In this document: positions 27,882-36,919 of the stretch, one piece after another
Numbering within the stretch: the stretch's first letter is position 1
Layout: every line of letters begins with the position of its first letter
Program-made: the position numbers and the translations under genes
DNA from: Caldilineae bacterium
GTDB lineage: Bacteria > Chloroflexota > Anaerolineae > JAAEKA01
NCBI GenBank assembly: GCA_020634555.1
Contig: JACKBK010000004.1
Span: 1-64,000, forward strand
DNA length: 64,000 nt
Reading direction: 5' to 3'
Notes under the pieces: model-generated
Told to the model about the DNA's origin: nothing
Databases searched by the model: none
What the model saw: only the letters and a program-made list of their open reading frames with translations

Positions 27882-27882
27882 C

Positions 27883-30456
27883 GTGAGCGTCCTACCGGAG
27901 TCGAGAGCTGCGGCAGCCAGCCGCGGCCAGACCCCTTCCCGGCGCGCCGGCCGGCGGTGGCTGGCGCCGCGCTGGGCCAAGGTTATGCGCGATCTGTGGG
28001 ATCACAAGTCGCGCACGATTCTGGTTGTCCTCTCCATCGCGGTCGGTGTGTTTGCGGTGGGCATGATCGCCGGCACCCGCCAGATCCTCGACCACCAGAT
28101 GAACACCACCTACCAGGCTATCAACCCGGCCGATGCCATGATCGGCGTCACAGGTTTCGACGCCGACATGCTGGCCGCCGTCCAGCGTATGCCCGAGGTG
28201 GGTTCGGCCACCGCCCGTTTCAACCTGCGCAGCCGCGCCAGCCTGGGACCGGGACAATGGCTGGACCTGTCCATCTTTGCCCTGCCCGACTGGGAGAACA
28301 TCCCGCTGAACATCGTCCGCCCAGAGAGCGGTCCGTGGCCACCGCCGCGCGACGCGATTGTGGTCGAACGCATGTCGTTGCCCATGCTCAAGGCAAATGT
28401 CGGTGACACGGTTTCCATCGAACTGCCCGATGGCCGCACAAAGGATGTCACGGTGATAGGCACGGCCCACGACATCAACCTGCCGCCGGCGCGCTTCACC
28501 AACCAGGCCTTCGCCTACACCACCTTCGACACCCTGGAGCGGTGGGGCTATCCGAAGCAGTACACTACCCTGAGCTTTCGCGTGGCCGACCAGGCTGGCC
28601 ACACCGACAAAGCCTACATCCAGTCCGTCGCGGACAAGGTGAAGGACAAGATCGAGAGCAGCGGCCGCACGGTCACGTTTACCTATGTCCCCGATCCGGG
28701 CAAACACCCCGCCGACGCGGTGCTGACGCCGGTCTTCTTGCTGTTAGGCGTGCTGGGCCTGCTGTCGCTGTTCCTCAGCGCGTTTCTCGTCATCAACACC
28801 ATCGCGGCGGTGATGGCGCAGCAGGTGCGCCAGATCGGTGTGATGAAGACCATCGGCGCCAGCGTCGGGCAGATCACCTGGCTGTACCTGGGTATGGTAC
28901 TGATCTTCGGCCTGTTGGCGTTGCTTATCGCGGTTCCGGCCAGCGTCGCCGGCGCCTACGGCTTCACCGACTTCCTGTCCCAGTTCATCAACTTCGATGT
29001 GGTCTACGAAGGTGTTCCGTTGACCGCAATCGCGTTGCAGGTGTTGGTGGGACTGTTGGTGCCGCTGGTCGCCGCGCTGTGGCCCATCTCCAACGGCGCC
29101 CGTGTCACCATTCGCGAGGCGATCAGCAACTACGGGCTGGGCCAGGGGCGCTTCGGCCAGGGTTTTGTGGACCGGACGCTGGTCAACTCGCAGCACTATC
29201 TCCCGTGGATCAGCCGGCCGCTAGTCATCTCGTTGCGCAACACGTTCCGGCGCAAAGGCCGCCTGGCGCTGACCATGCTGACCCTTACACTGGGCGGAGC
29301 GATCTTTGTCGCGGTCCTGTCGGTCCGCGCCTCGCTCTATCAGACGGTGGACGATGCGGTGCGCAACAACAACTTCCACGTCGTCATCGGCATCGACCGC
29401 GATGTGCGCACGGATGCGCTACAAAACGAGGCGCTGCAAGTGCCAGGCGTGGTTGCTGCCGAAAGCTGGGGCCGCGCTACTGCCCGACGCCAACGCCCCG
29501 ACGCTGTGGTTGGCTCGGCGTCCGAAAACGGCATGCCGAGCTTGCCAAGCCGGTCCGGCGAGGAAGGGGTGCAAACCCGCACCCAGCCCGGCCTGCCAGC
29601 GGGCGAAAGCGATGAGATCCGCATTCATGCCCCGCCGGCCGGCAGCCAGATGCTGCGGCCCCAGATCATCTCTGGCCGTTGGCTGCTGCCCGAAGATGAA
29701 AACGCGCTGGTGGTCGACACGACTTTCATGGATGCCGAAAACGATGTGCGAGTCGGAGACACGATTACGCTCAAGATCGACGGCAAGGAGAGCGATTGGG
29801 TCGTGGTGGGTGTTATGGAAGGGGTACTGGATCAGCCCACTGGATACGCGAACTACGACTACTTCAGCCGGTTGATGGGTAGAACGGGCCGGGCCAGCGT
29901 GCTGCGTGTTCTGACCAACAGCGAGGACCCGGCAGTGCATCGCCGCGTGGCCGCCGCGCTGGAGCAGCGCTTCCAGCAGGCCGGCTACACCGTGACTCTG
30001 CTCTCCACCCGGGACGAAAACCTCGAGGGGACTGAGTACCAGTTCGGCATCCTGGTCAACCTGCTGCTGGTGATGACCTTTCTGATGGCGCTGGTAGGTG
30101 GACTGGGCCTGATGGGCACCATGAGCATCAACGTCATCGAACGGACGCGGGAGATCGGCGTGATGCGCGCTATCGGCGCTGCGACTCGCTCGATCATGCA
30201 GATCATCACCGTTGAGGGTGTCCTGATCGGCTTTATCAGTTGGATTCAGGCGACAGTTCTGGCCTACCCGCTCAGCCGGGTGCTCAGCGATCAGGTCGGC
30301 ATGGCATTCACCAACGCCCCCTTGAGCTTCGCCTTCTCTGCAGTCGGCATCCTGATCTGGCTGGTGATCGTGATCGCTGTCGCCGCGCTGGCCAGCTATC
30401 TACCGGCCCGCAACGCGTCGCGGCTGACGGTGCGCGAGGTGCTGGCGTACGAGTAA
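27883..30456 (+). CDS. MacB/FtsX-type ABC permease, two FtsX units
   Basis: Product of 857 residues with a four-plus-four helix layout: TM1 near 43-65, an extracytoplasmic MacB-PCD-like domain (about 70-265), an FtsX block (about 285-415: VFLLLGVLGLLSLFLSAFLVINTI, IGVMKTIGAS), then a second TM near 460-480, a second extracytoplasmic domain and a C-terminal FtsX block (TREIGVMRAIGAATRSI). This double arrangement is typical of long permeases in Gram-positive and Chloroflexota exporters. The GTG start at 27883 lies one base after the ATPase stop. Substrate unknown; lipoprotein, peptide or drug export are candidates. Confidence 0.87.
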   Translation: MSVLPESRAAAASRGQTPSRRAGRRWLAPRWAKVMRDLWDHKSRTILVVLSIAVGVFAVGMIAGTRQILDHQMNTTYQAINPADAMIGVTGFDADMLAAVQRMPEVGSATARFNLRSRASLGPGQWLDLSIFALPDWENIPLNIVRPESGPWPPPRDAIVVERMSLPMLKANVGDTVSIELPDGRTKDVTVIGTAHDINLPPARFTNQAFAYTTFDTLERWGYPKQYTTLSFRVADQAGHTDKAYIQSVADKVKDKIESSGRTVTFTYVPDPGKHPADAVLTPVFLLLGVLGLLSLFLSAFLVINTIAAVMAQQVRQIGVMKTIGASVGQITWLYLGMVLIFGLLALLIAVPASVAGAYGFTDFLSQFINFDVVYEGVPLTAIALQVLVGLLVPLVAALWPISNGARVTIREAISNYGLGQGRFGQGFVDRTLVNSQHYLPWISRPLVISLRNTFRRKGRLALTMLTLTLGGAIFVAVLSVRASLYQTVDDAVRNNNFHVVIGIDRDVRTDALQNEALQVPGVVAAESWGRATARRQRPDAVVGSASENGMPSLPSRSGEEGVQTRTQPGLPAGESDEIRIHAPPAGSQMLRPQIISGRWLLPEDENALVVDTTFMDAENDVRVGDTITLKIDGKESDWVVVGVMEGVLDQPTGYANYDYFSRLMGRTGRASVLRVLTNSEDPAVHRRVAAALEQRFQQAGYTVTLLSTRDENLEGTEYQFGILVNLLLVMTFLMALVGGLGLMGTMSINVIERTREIGVMRAIGAATRSIMQIITVEGVLIGFISWIQATVLAYPLSRVLSDQVGMAFTNAPLSFAFSAVGILIWLVIVIAVAALASYLPARNASRLTVREVLAYE

Positions 30457-30509
30457 TTAGTGATCAGTAAACATCTGAACCGTACAACGACACAAAGCGA
30501 GTAACACAC

Positions 30510-31808
30510 ATGAAGAAACATGGCGTAGCCATTCTAACTGCTCTACTAGTTGCGGTGCTGTTAGCCGCTTGTGGCAACCGCAACGCGGCCAGCACCCCTG
30601 CCGCGCCGGCCCCAATTGCAGCCACGCCCGTGCGGGCCGACAACGAGATCATAGTAGACGGTGTGGTTGTCCCTGTGCGCAGCGCGGCGCTCAACTTACC
30701 CACCGCCGGCATCGTTGACGAGATATTGGTGGCTGAAGGCGCACCGGTGTCTGCGGGTGAGCCGATCCTGCGCCTGCGGTCCGACCGCCAGCAGGCCGCT
30801 GTTGCCCAGGCTGAAGCCACATTGGGTGCAGCCCAAGCGCGCCTGGCAGAGCTGAGTGCGGGCGCACGTACCCAAGAGATCGAAGCCGCCGCCGCCGCGG
30901 TCGATGCTGCCACCGCCCAGATTGACCGGCTGCAGGCGGGCGCCCGCACTGAGGACATCGCCGCTGCTCAGGCCGCTGTGGATGGCGCCCAGGCCAGCTT
31001 GCAGCAGGTTCAGGAAGGCGCGCCTCAGGGACAGATTATTGCAGCTAACACCAATGTGGCTGACGCCGAGGCCGCGTTGCGGCTGGCTCAGGCCGCTTAT
31101 GACCAGGTGGCTGGCCAGCCAGACGTGGGGCGCCGCCCCGAGTCCTTGCAGCTAGAGCAGGCCACCAACGCCTACAACGCGGCCGTGGCGCAGTTGAACG
31201 ACCTGACCCAAGGCGCGACCGCCGCGGAGATCGCGGCCGCCCAGGCGGCTGTGCGTCAGGCCCAGGCGCAGCTTGACAGCGTCAAGGCTGCGGCGCGTCC
31301 GGCCGACCTGGCCAGCGCGCAGGCGGAGTTGCGCCGCGCGCAGGCGCAGTTCGACCTGTTGAAAGCCGGCACGCGGCCGGAGACTGTCGCTGCTGCCGAG
31401 GCTGACGTGGCGTCAGCGCGGGCAGCCGTGCAGCAGGCCCAGGCCGCGCTGGACGAGACCGTGCTGACGGCGCCTTTCGCCGGTACCGTTGCCCAGTTGA
31501 TTCCGGCCGTCGGCGAAACGGTGTCGCCGGGTGCGCCTGTGGTGCAATTGGCCGATTTGACCGCCTGGCAGATCGAGACCGACGACCTGACCGAGCTGGA
31601 CGTAGTGCGTATTAGTGAAGGCAGCCAGGTGCTGCTGAACTTCGACGCGCTGCCGAACGTCGAACTGACCGGCCATATCACCCAGATCAAGCCCATTGGT
31701 GTCAACAAACAGGGCGACATCACCTACACGGTGGTCATCATACCAGACGAGTTCAATGATCAACTGCGCTGGAACATGACAGCGGCGGTGACGATTCAGA
31801 CGGAGTAG
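30510..31808 (+). CDS. HlyD/MacA-like membrane-fusion adaptor lipoprotein
   Basis: Product of 432 residues with lipobox LLAAC (about Cys21). A biotinyl-lipoyl half (VPVRSAALNLPTAGIVDEILVAEGAPVSAGEPILRL) is followed by a very long Ala/Gln-rich coiled-coil hairpin (about 85-310) that repeats AxxxLxxLxAGAR units, then the second lipoyl half (LTAPFAGTVAQLIPAVGETVSPG) and a beta-barrel region. It acts outside the membrane to couple the MacB-like pump to its path. The hairpin is longer than in E. coli MacA. It lies 53 nt downstream of the permease gene. Confidence 0.85.
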   Translation: MKKHGVAILTALLVAVLLAACGNRNAASTPAAPAPIAATPVRADNEIIVDGVVVPVRSAALNLPTAGIVDEILVAEGAPVSAGEPILRLRSDRQQAAVAQAEATLGAAQARLAELSAGARTQEIEAAAAAVDAATAQIDRLQAGARTEDIAAAQAAVDGAQASLQQVQEGAPQGQIIAANTNVADAEAALRLAQAAYDQVAGQPDVGRRPESLQLEQATNAYNAAVAQLNDLTQGATAAEIAAAQAAVRQAQAQLDSVKAAARPADLASAQAELRRAQAQFDLLKAGTRPETVAAAEADVASARAAVQQAQAALDETVLTAPFAGTVAQLIPAVGETVSPGAPVVQLADLTAWQIETDDLTELDVVRISEGSQVLLNFDALPNVELTGHITQIKPIGVNKQGDITYTVVIIPDEFNDQLRWNMTAAVTIQTE

Positions 31809-31847
31809 GCGGTCGTTCTATATTGCGCAATGGTGTGCGCCAGCGAT

Positions 31848-31877
31848 TTGCAGATCATGCGACGTTCAGCATATAAT
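31848..31877 (+). promoter_or_regulatory. Predicted promoter of the choice-of-anchor B gene
   Basis: TTGCAG and TATAAT are separated by 18 nt, about 90 nt before the ATG. Confidence 0.55.
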
Positions 31878-31966
31878 CTCGCTCCGCGGTTCGGGCCGCT
31901 CCACAAGCCCCGGTAAGCCCGTCCGCCGCTCGCCGTTCAATTTCCAGATGTAGGAGAAGAGATTCT

Positions 31967-33439
31967 ATGAAGCGCCCCACGACCAAGATGTTCCGCTTGT
32001 TTGCTGTTTTTATCATCCTTGCCACGTTGGTCGGAAGCCAGATGGTTGTCTTTGCCCAGGAACCTGGCGAAGACGAGAGGCCACCTGTGTTGACCGCGAC
32101 GATGAAGGCTTTGCTGGCCGACCAGCAGTCAGCCTGGGATCGCGCGCCGCAGGCAGCAACGCCCTGCGTGGCTGGCATGGCCGGCAGCTATCCCTGCGAA
32201 AACGTCGATCTGTTGGCCTACATGCCGCTCTCTACTTTTAGCGCTTCAAGCGGCAACGACAGTTGGGGCTGGACCGATCCCCTGACGGGGAAGGAATACG
32301 CGTTGATGGGCCTCAACAACGGCACCGCGTTCGTAGATATCACCAACCCGGAAAGCCCGATCTATCTTGGCAAGCTGCCCACCCACACCGTCAGTTCGTC
32401 CTGGCGCGATATCAAGGTGTTTGACAACCATGCCTTTATCGTCAGCGAAGCCAGCAATCATGGCATGCAGGTCTTCGACCTGACCGAGTTGCGCAACATT
32501 GCCAGCCCGCCGGTGACGTTCAGCGAAACGGCTTATTACAGCGGATTTGGCCGGGCGCACAACATTGTCATCAACGAGGATTCTGGCTACGCGTACGGCG
32601 TGGGATCTTCTACATGCAGCGGCGGGCTGCACATGGTCAACATTCAGACCCCATCCAGTCCCTCGTTCGCCGGCTGTTTCAGCGCCGACGGCTACACCCA
32701 CGATGCCCAGTGTGTCAACTATGTTGGACCCGATCCGGATCACCAGGGTCAGGAGATCTGCTTCAACGCGAACGAGGACACCCTGACCATCGTCGATGTC
32801 ACCAACAAAGCAGCACCGCTACAGGTATCGCGCACCGGCTACTCCAATGCTGCCTACACGCATCAGTTGTGGACGGACGAGACCCAGACCTATCTGCTGC
32901 TTGACGACGAGTTGGACGAGCAAAGCTATGGCTACAACACCCGCACCCGAGTTTGGGACATCAGCAACCTGGATTCGCCGCAGCTGATCGGTTATTACTC
33001 GGGCACGACGCCGGCCATTGATCACAACCTTTACATCAAGGACGGCTACGCCTACGAGGCCAACTATCGCGCCGGTTTGCAGATCCTCGACCTTTCCGAC
33101 CTTGCAAACGCCAATCTGAGCCAGGTCGGTTTCTTCGACATCTACCCGGGTAACAACAATGCTAACTTCAACGGGGCGTGGAATGTATTTCCATACTTCG
33201 ACAGCGGTGTGGTCATCATCAGCGGCATGGAGCAGGGACTGTTCATCGTGCGTCCCGATCTCCCGCAGCCTTGCTACGACTTCAACGGCAGCGGCGCGGT
33301 CGATGTGGGCGACATCTCGCTGGTGACAGCGGCCTGGGGAACCGACAACGCACTCTACGACTTCAACCACAACGGTATGGTAGATGCCGATGACATCACC
33401 ACCATCGCGCTGAGTTGGGATACGTCCTGCACTGCGTAA
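31967..33439 (+). CDS. Choice-of-anchor B family exported protein with dockerin-like tail
   Basis: Product of 490 residues with a signal peptide (about 1-29, ending VFAQ). The body (about 65-425) carries LVIVD/choice-of-anchor B blocks: GKEYALMGLNNGTAFVDITNPESPIYLGKLPT, SSWRDIKVFDNHAFIVSEA, GRAHNIVIN, DGYTHDAQCV, DHNLYIKDGYAYEANYRAGLQILDL. The tail (about 430-490) holds two calcium-loop repeats, DFNGSGAVDVGDIS and DFNHNGMVDADDIT, as in type I dockerins. Likely a secreted or surface protein held by calcium-dependent interaction. No cohesin gene is visible here. AGGAGA lies upstream of the ATG and a terminator follows. Confidence 0.83.
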   Translation: MKRPTTKMFRLFAVFIILATLVGSQMVVFAQEPGEDERPPVLTATMKALLADQQSAWDRAPQAATPCVAGMAGSYPCENVDLLAYMPLSTFSASSGNDSWGWTDPLTGKEYALMGLNNGTAFVDITNPESPIYLGKLPTHTVSSSWRDIKVFDNHAFIVSEASNHGMQVFDLTELRNIASPPVTFSETAYYSGFGRAHNIVINEDSGYAYGVGSSTCSGGLHMVNIQTPSSPSFAGCFSADGYTHDAQCVNYVGPDPDHQGQEICFNANEDTLTIVDVTNKAAPLQVSRTGYSNAAYTHQLWTDETQTYLLLDDELDEQSYGYNTRTRVWDISNLDSPQLIGYYSGTTPAIDHNLYIKDGYAYEANYRAGLQILDLSDLANANLSQVGFFDIYPGNNNANFNGAWNVFPYFDSGVVIISGMEQGLFIVRPDLPQPCYDFNGSGAVDVGDISLVTAAWGTDNALYDFNHNGMVDADDITTIALSWDTSCTA

Positions 33440-33477
33440 CGGGCTAATCGTCCGAACTGTTGGCGCCGACTATTCAA

Positions 33478-33520
33478 CGGAGCACTTGCAGGGTGACCTG
33501 TAAGTGCTCCGTTTGTTGTT
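33478..33520 (+). terminator. Terminator after the choice-of-anchor B gene
   Basis: CGGAGCACTTGCAGG pairs with CCTGTAAGTGCTCCG (one mismatch) and is followed by TTTGTTGTT. Confidence 0.8.
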
Positions 33521-33973
33521 ACAGCCTGTCACCTGATACTAGTCGATAAGCATCTTCTTCGTCTCCTTTTCAACTGTGTACCCGCCATTCTCGTGGAATT
33601 TCCAGTGCCATCACAGACGGCATGCGCCGTAGCAAGAAACCTCTTCGCTGTCATTCTGGATGGGTCAAACACGCGATCCGCTCGATGCCGAACTGCTAAT
33701 GAGAATCTCTCCGTGGTCGTTTCTAGAAAAGCGGGAATCCAGGCACCTTAACGATGAAACGTAGCGTCTGCTTGAGTCATTCCCGTGAAGGCGGGAATCC
33801 AGTCTTCACACGCACTAGACTCTCGCGAAGGCGGGAGTAACGCAACAATGAAGGCTGTGTACGTACGTTTCCACGCAGAGAATCTCCCTCTTGACTCTCC
33901 GGTAAGGGGAGGGTGTATACTGAGGTTGAAAGCTTTCGACGAACGTGATCACAGACGCAAGGCAAGGTAACGG
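33521..33973. other. Intergenic region with REP-like repeats
   Basis: No gene supported. Three GCGGGAATCCAG-type units occur within about 120 bp: 33727-33743, 33777-33810 (full copy) and a degraded one at 33820-33842. The MerR-type gene begins just after. Confidence 0.55.
33777..33810 (+). repeat. Dispersed 34-bp REP-like repeat, copy B
   Basis: Matches the inverted copy at 5375-5408 with 3 differences in 34. Core palindrome ATTCCCG...CGGGAAT. Partial copies flank it at 33727-33743 and 33820-33842. Confidence 0.7.
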
Positions 33974-34792
33974 ATGTACAAGATCGGTGAGTTCTCTCGG
34001 TTGAGTCGGGTAACGGTCAAGGCGCTGCGCCACTACGACGAGGAAGGGCTGCTCAAGCCGGCCCACGTCGACCGGTTTACAGGCTACCGCTACTACTCGG
34101 CCGGCCAGCTCCCTGATCTGTACCAGATACTCTCGCTGAAGGACCTGGGTCTGTCACTTGAGCAGATTCGGACGCTGTTCGGCCAGGGCGTGCCACCGGC
34201 TGAGCTGCGCGGCATGTTACGTCTCAAACAGGCCGAGGTCCAGAGAACAGTTGACGACGAACAAGGGCGGTTGGCGCGGATCACCGCCCGCATCCAACAG
34301 TTAGACCAGGAGGAAATAATGCCTGCTTACGAGGTGGTAATCAAGGAAGTGCCCGCGATGCGCGTGGCGGGATTGCGCGACACGGTGGCGAACTATGGCA
34401 GCCAGGGGCCATTGTGGGATGAACTGATGGGCTACGTGTTTGGCAACGGCGGCAAGCCGGCCGGCCCGTGCCTGACGGTTTACTTCGACGACGAGTATAA
34501 GGAAAGCGATGTCGATCTGGAGGTGGTGCAGCCGGTCGAAGGGGCGTTGAGCTCTGGCGGCCGCGTGCAGGTCTACGACCTGGCAGCCGTGCCGACCATG
34601 GCCAGCACGGTCCACACCGGGCCGTACAGCGGCTTCAACGACGCCTATGGTGCGCTGATGCAGTGGATCGCGGCCAATGGCTACCGGGTTGCCGGCCCCA
34701 ACCGCGAGGTCTACCTGCGCAGCGCGGGCGACGAAGGTGTCGCGCCCAAGGACTATGTGACGGAGATCCAGTTTCCGGTAGTCAGGCCATAA
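33974..34792 (+). CDS. MerR-family regulator with GyrI-like effector domain
   Basis: Product of 272 residues. The winged HTH (MYKIGEFSRLSRVTVKALRHYDEEGLLKPAHVDRFTGYRYYSAGQ, 1-50) is of the BltR/BmrR type, a dimerising helix follows (about 75-115), and a GyrI-like ligand pocket makes up the C-terminal half (AYEVVIKEVPAMRVAGLRDTV to VTEIQFPV). Such regulators sense drugs or lipophilic cations and activate efflux genes with 19-bp spacer promoters. No efflux gene adjoins it directly; the MacB-like exporter 3.5 kb upstream is a possible target (inference). Confidence 0.87.
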   Translation: MYKIGEFSRLSRVTVKALRHYDEEGLLKPAHVDRFTGYRYYSAGQLPDLYQILSLKDLGLSLEQIRTLFGQGVPPAELRGMLRLKQAEVQRTVDDEQGRLARITARIQQLDQEEIMPAYEVVIKEVPAMRVAGLRDTVANYGSQGPLWDELMGYVFGNGGKPAGPCLTVYFDDEYKESDVDLEVVQPVEGALSSGGRVQVYDLAAVPTMASTVHTGPYSGFNDAYGALMQWIAANGYRVAGPNREVYLRSAGDEGVAPKDYVTEIQFPVVRP

Positions 34793-34853
34793 CGGCCTGC
34801 GCCAGATTGAGTGGCACGGCCGGAGACCGGTCACAGCAAAAACTTCTCGCTTG

Positions 34854-34897
34854 AGCACCCGGTTGTTGGACTGCCAGCAACCGGGTGCTTTCGTTTT
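34854..34897 (+). terminator. Terminator of the MerR-type gene
   Basis: AGCACCCGGTTG pairs with CAACCGGGTGCT and is followed by TTCGTTTT. Confidence 0.85.
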
Positions 34898-35049
34898 GAT
34901 TGTCTGCATTTCACTGGCGGGTGGTTCGCAGGTATCATTGGGGGTAGCCGCCCGGCTTAAGCCTCACCTCCGAAATGCAGCGAGAATCGGCTAGCTTACC
35001 AGCCGCTGCGATTCAGCCAAATTCCTGACCTGAACAACAAAGGCAAACC

Positions 35050-36846
35050 GTGAACACACAACCCGATTTCGTGCCAGAATGGGCCAAGCGCGCTGTCTGG
35101 TACCAGATATTTCCGGAGCGTTTTTGCAACGGCAATACAACCAACGACCCCACACTGGAAAGCCTGCGCAACAGTTACCCCCATGATCTTAGCGAACCCT
35201 GGCAGGTACATCCATGGACCAGCGACTGGTATGTGCAGCAGCCGTACGAGCGGGCGCATGGCAAGGACATCTGGTTCCACTTGCAGCGGCGACGCTATGG
35301 CGGCGATCTCCAGGGCGTTATCGACCGGCTTGACTATCTGCAAGACCTAGGCATCACCGCCATCTACTTGAACCCGGTGTTCGACGCCCCATCCTCCCAC
35401 AAATACGACGGCGCCAACTATCATCACATCGATCCGAACTTCGGTCCCAACCCGGAGGGCGACCGCCGCATCATCGCCGCCGAGCAGCCTGATGCGTACG
35501 GCGCGTGGACCTGGACATCGGCGGACTTGCTGGCGCTAGAGTTGATCGCCGAGGCGCATCGCCGCGGGATGCGAATCATCTTCGATGGCGTGTTCAACCA
35601 CATGGGACTGAACAGTTGGGCCTTTCAGGACATCGTGCAACATGGCCAAGCCTCGCGCTTTGCCGACTGGTTCAAGGTCAGCGACTGGGATCGGCCGAGC
35701 CGCTTTGCTCCGTTTACCTATCGCGGCTGGTTTGGCGTGCATGAACTGCCCGAACTGCGACAAGATGCGAACGGCATTGTGCAGGGTCCAAAGGAATATA
35801 TCTTTGCCTGTACACGGCGTTGGATGGACCCGTATGGCAACGGCGCGGTGCAACACGGTATCGATGGCTGGCGGCTGGATGTGGCTTTTTGCATCAAGCA
35901 CGGCTTCTGGAAGGACTGGCGCCAACACATCAAGGCCATCAACCCGGATGCGTATCTGGTGGCCGAGATTGTGGTTGAGGACGACAACGAGCCGTATTTG
36001 CAAGGGGATGAGTTTGATGCGGTGATGAACTATCTGTGGACCTTCGCTTGCGCCGAGTTCTTCGTTGAGACAAGCGCCGCAATCCCGCCCAGCGAGTTCG
36101 ACCGGCGGCTGCGGGAACTGCGCGAGGCGTATCCCGGTTGCGTCGCCTATGGGATGCAGAATCTGCTGACCAGCCACGACACAGCGCGTATTGCCTCGCA
36201 CATCGTCAACCGGAACCAGCTTCACTATCGTGACTGGCGGGGCTACGGCGACCTGACACGTCCACGCCATAACGCGGCTTTTGATACCCGGCCGCCGACT
36301 GCCGCCGAGCGCGCCTTGCAGAAGTTGATGGTTCTCTTTCAGATGACCTACGTCGGCGCGCCTATGATCTATTACGGCGACGAGTCCGGCATGTGGGGCG
36401 CCAACGACCCCTGCGACCGCAAGCCAATGGTCTGGCCCGACATGGATTACGCAGCTGAGGCAACCTTGCCCGATGGCTCGGTTCGACACGAAGCGCATCC
36501 GGTCGCGTTCGACTACGACCTGCATGGCTGGCACCGACGTTTGATCGCCATTCGCAATAGATCGCTCGCGCTGCAACTGGGTGCATTCAGGACGTTGCTC
36601 GTGGACGACAACAGCGGCATCTACATCTTTGAACGCAGCTATGAGGGTGAACAGGTGGTGGTGGCGCTCAACAACAGCACTGTCGTGCAGCGTGTGACGC
36701 TGGATATCGAAGGGACTTGGGTGAATTTACTGGATGGAGAAGCGACGGTGGAAACAAAGAGCGGGGTGCTGGCCGTCATCTTGCAGCCGCTGGAAGGGGC
36801 GATTTTTGAACGATACAACGCCCGCTCCACAGTTGGGGGGAAGTAG
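35050..36846 (+). CDS. GH13 glycoside hydrolase, cyclomaltodextrinase/neopullulanase-like
   Basis: Cytoplasmic alpha-glucan hydrolase of 598 residues. It opens with WAKRAVWYQIFPERFCNGN; region I is DGVFNHMG, region II GWRLDVAF with nucleophile Asp277, region III LVAEIV with acid Glu306 and region IV LTSHDT with Asp377. The MYYGDESGMWGANDP loop and DPxCRxPMxW-like CDRKPMVW are typical of neopullulanase/cyclomaltodextrinase enzymes. The N-terminal CBM34 domain of that group is missing, so it is a short form. The GTG start at 35050 is used. It may act with the alpha-glucosidase at 14.6 kb on maltodextrin. Confidence 0.85.
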   Translation: MNTQPDFVPEWAKRAVWYQIFPERFCNGNTTNDPTLESLRNSYPHDLSEPWQVHPWTSDWYVQQPYERAHGKDIWFHLQRRRYGGDLQGVIDRLDYLQDLGITAIYLNPVFDAPSSHKYDGANYHHIDPNFGPNPEGDRRIIAAEQPDAYGAWTWTSADLLALELIAEAHRRGMRIIFDGVFNHMGLNSWAFQDIVQHGQASRFADWFKVSDWDRPSRFAPFTYRGWFGVHELPELRQDANGIVQGPKEYIFACTRRWMDPYGNGAVQHGIDGWRLDVAFCIKHGFWKDWRQHIKAINPDAYLVAEIVVEDDNEPYLQGDEFDAVMNYLWTFACAEFFVETSAAIPPSEFDRRLRELREAYPGCVAYGMQNLLTSHDTARIASHIVNRNQLHYRDWRGYGDLTRPRHNAAFDTRPPTAAERALQKLMVLFQMTYVGAPMIYYGDESGMWGANDPCDRKPMVWPDMDYAAEATLPDGSVRHEAHPVAFDYDLHGWHRRLIAIRNRSLALQLGAFRTLLVDDNSGIYIFERSYEGEQVVVALNNSTVVQRVTLDIEGTWVNLLDGEATVETKSGVLAVILQPLEGAIFERYNARSTVGGK

Positions 36847-36919
36847 ACTGTGGAACGGGCGTCAGCAGAAGGAGTCTACCATAGATTCGTAGTTCTACCC
36901 AAATTTGACGTTACACCAG

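Noticed and set aside
36819..36861. Terminator at the end of the second GH13 gene
   Set aside because: A good stem-loop (CGCCCG-CCACAGT and complement, one mismatch) overlaps the stop codon, but no T-run follows. It may slow decay of the message, but I do not call it a terminator.
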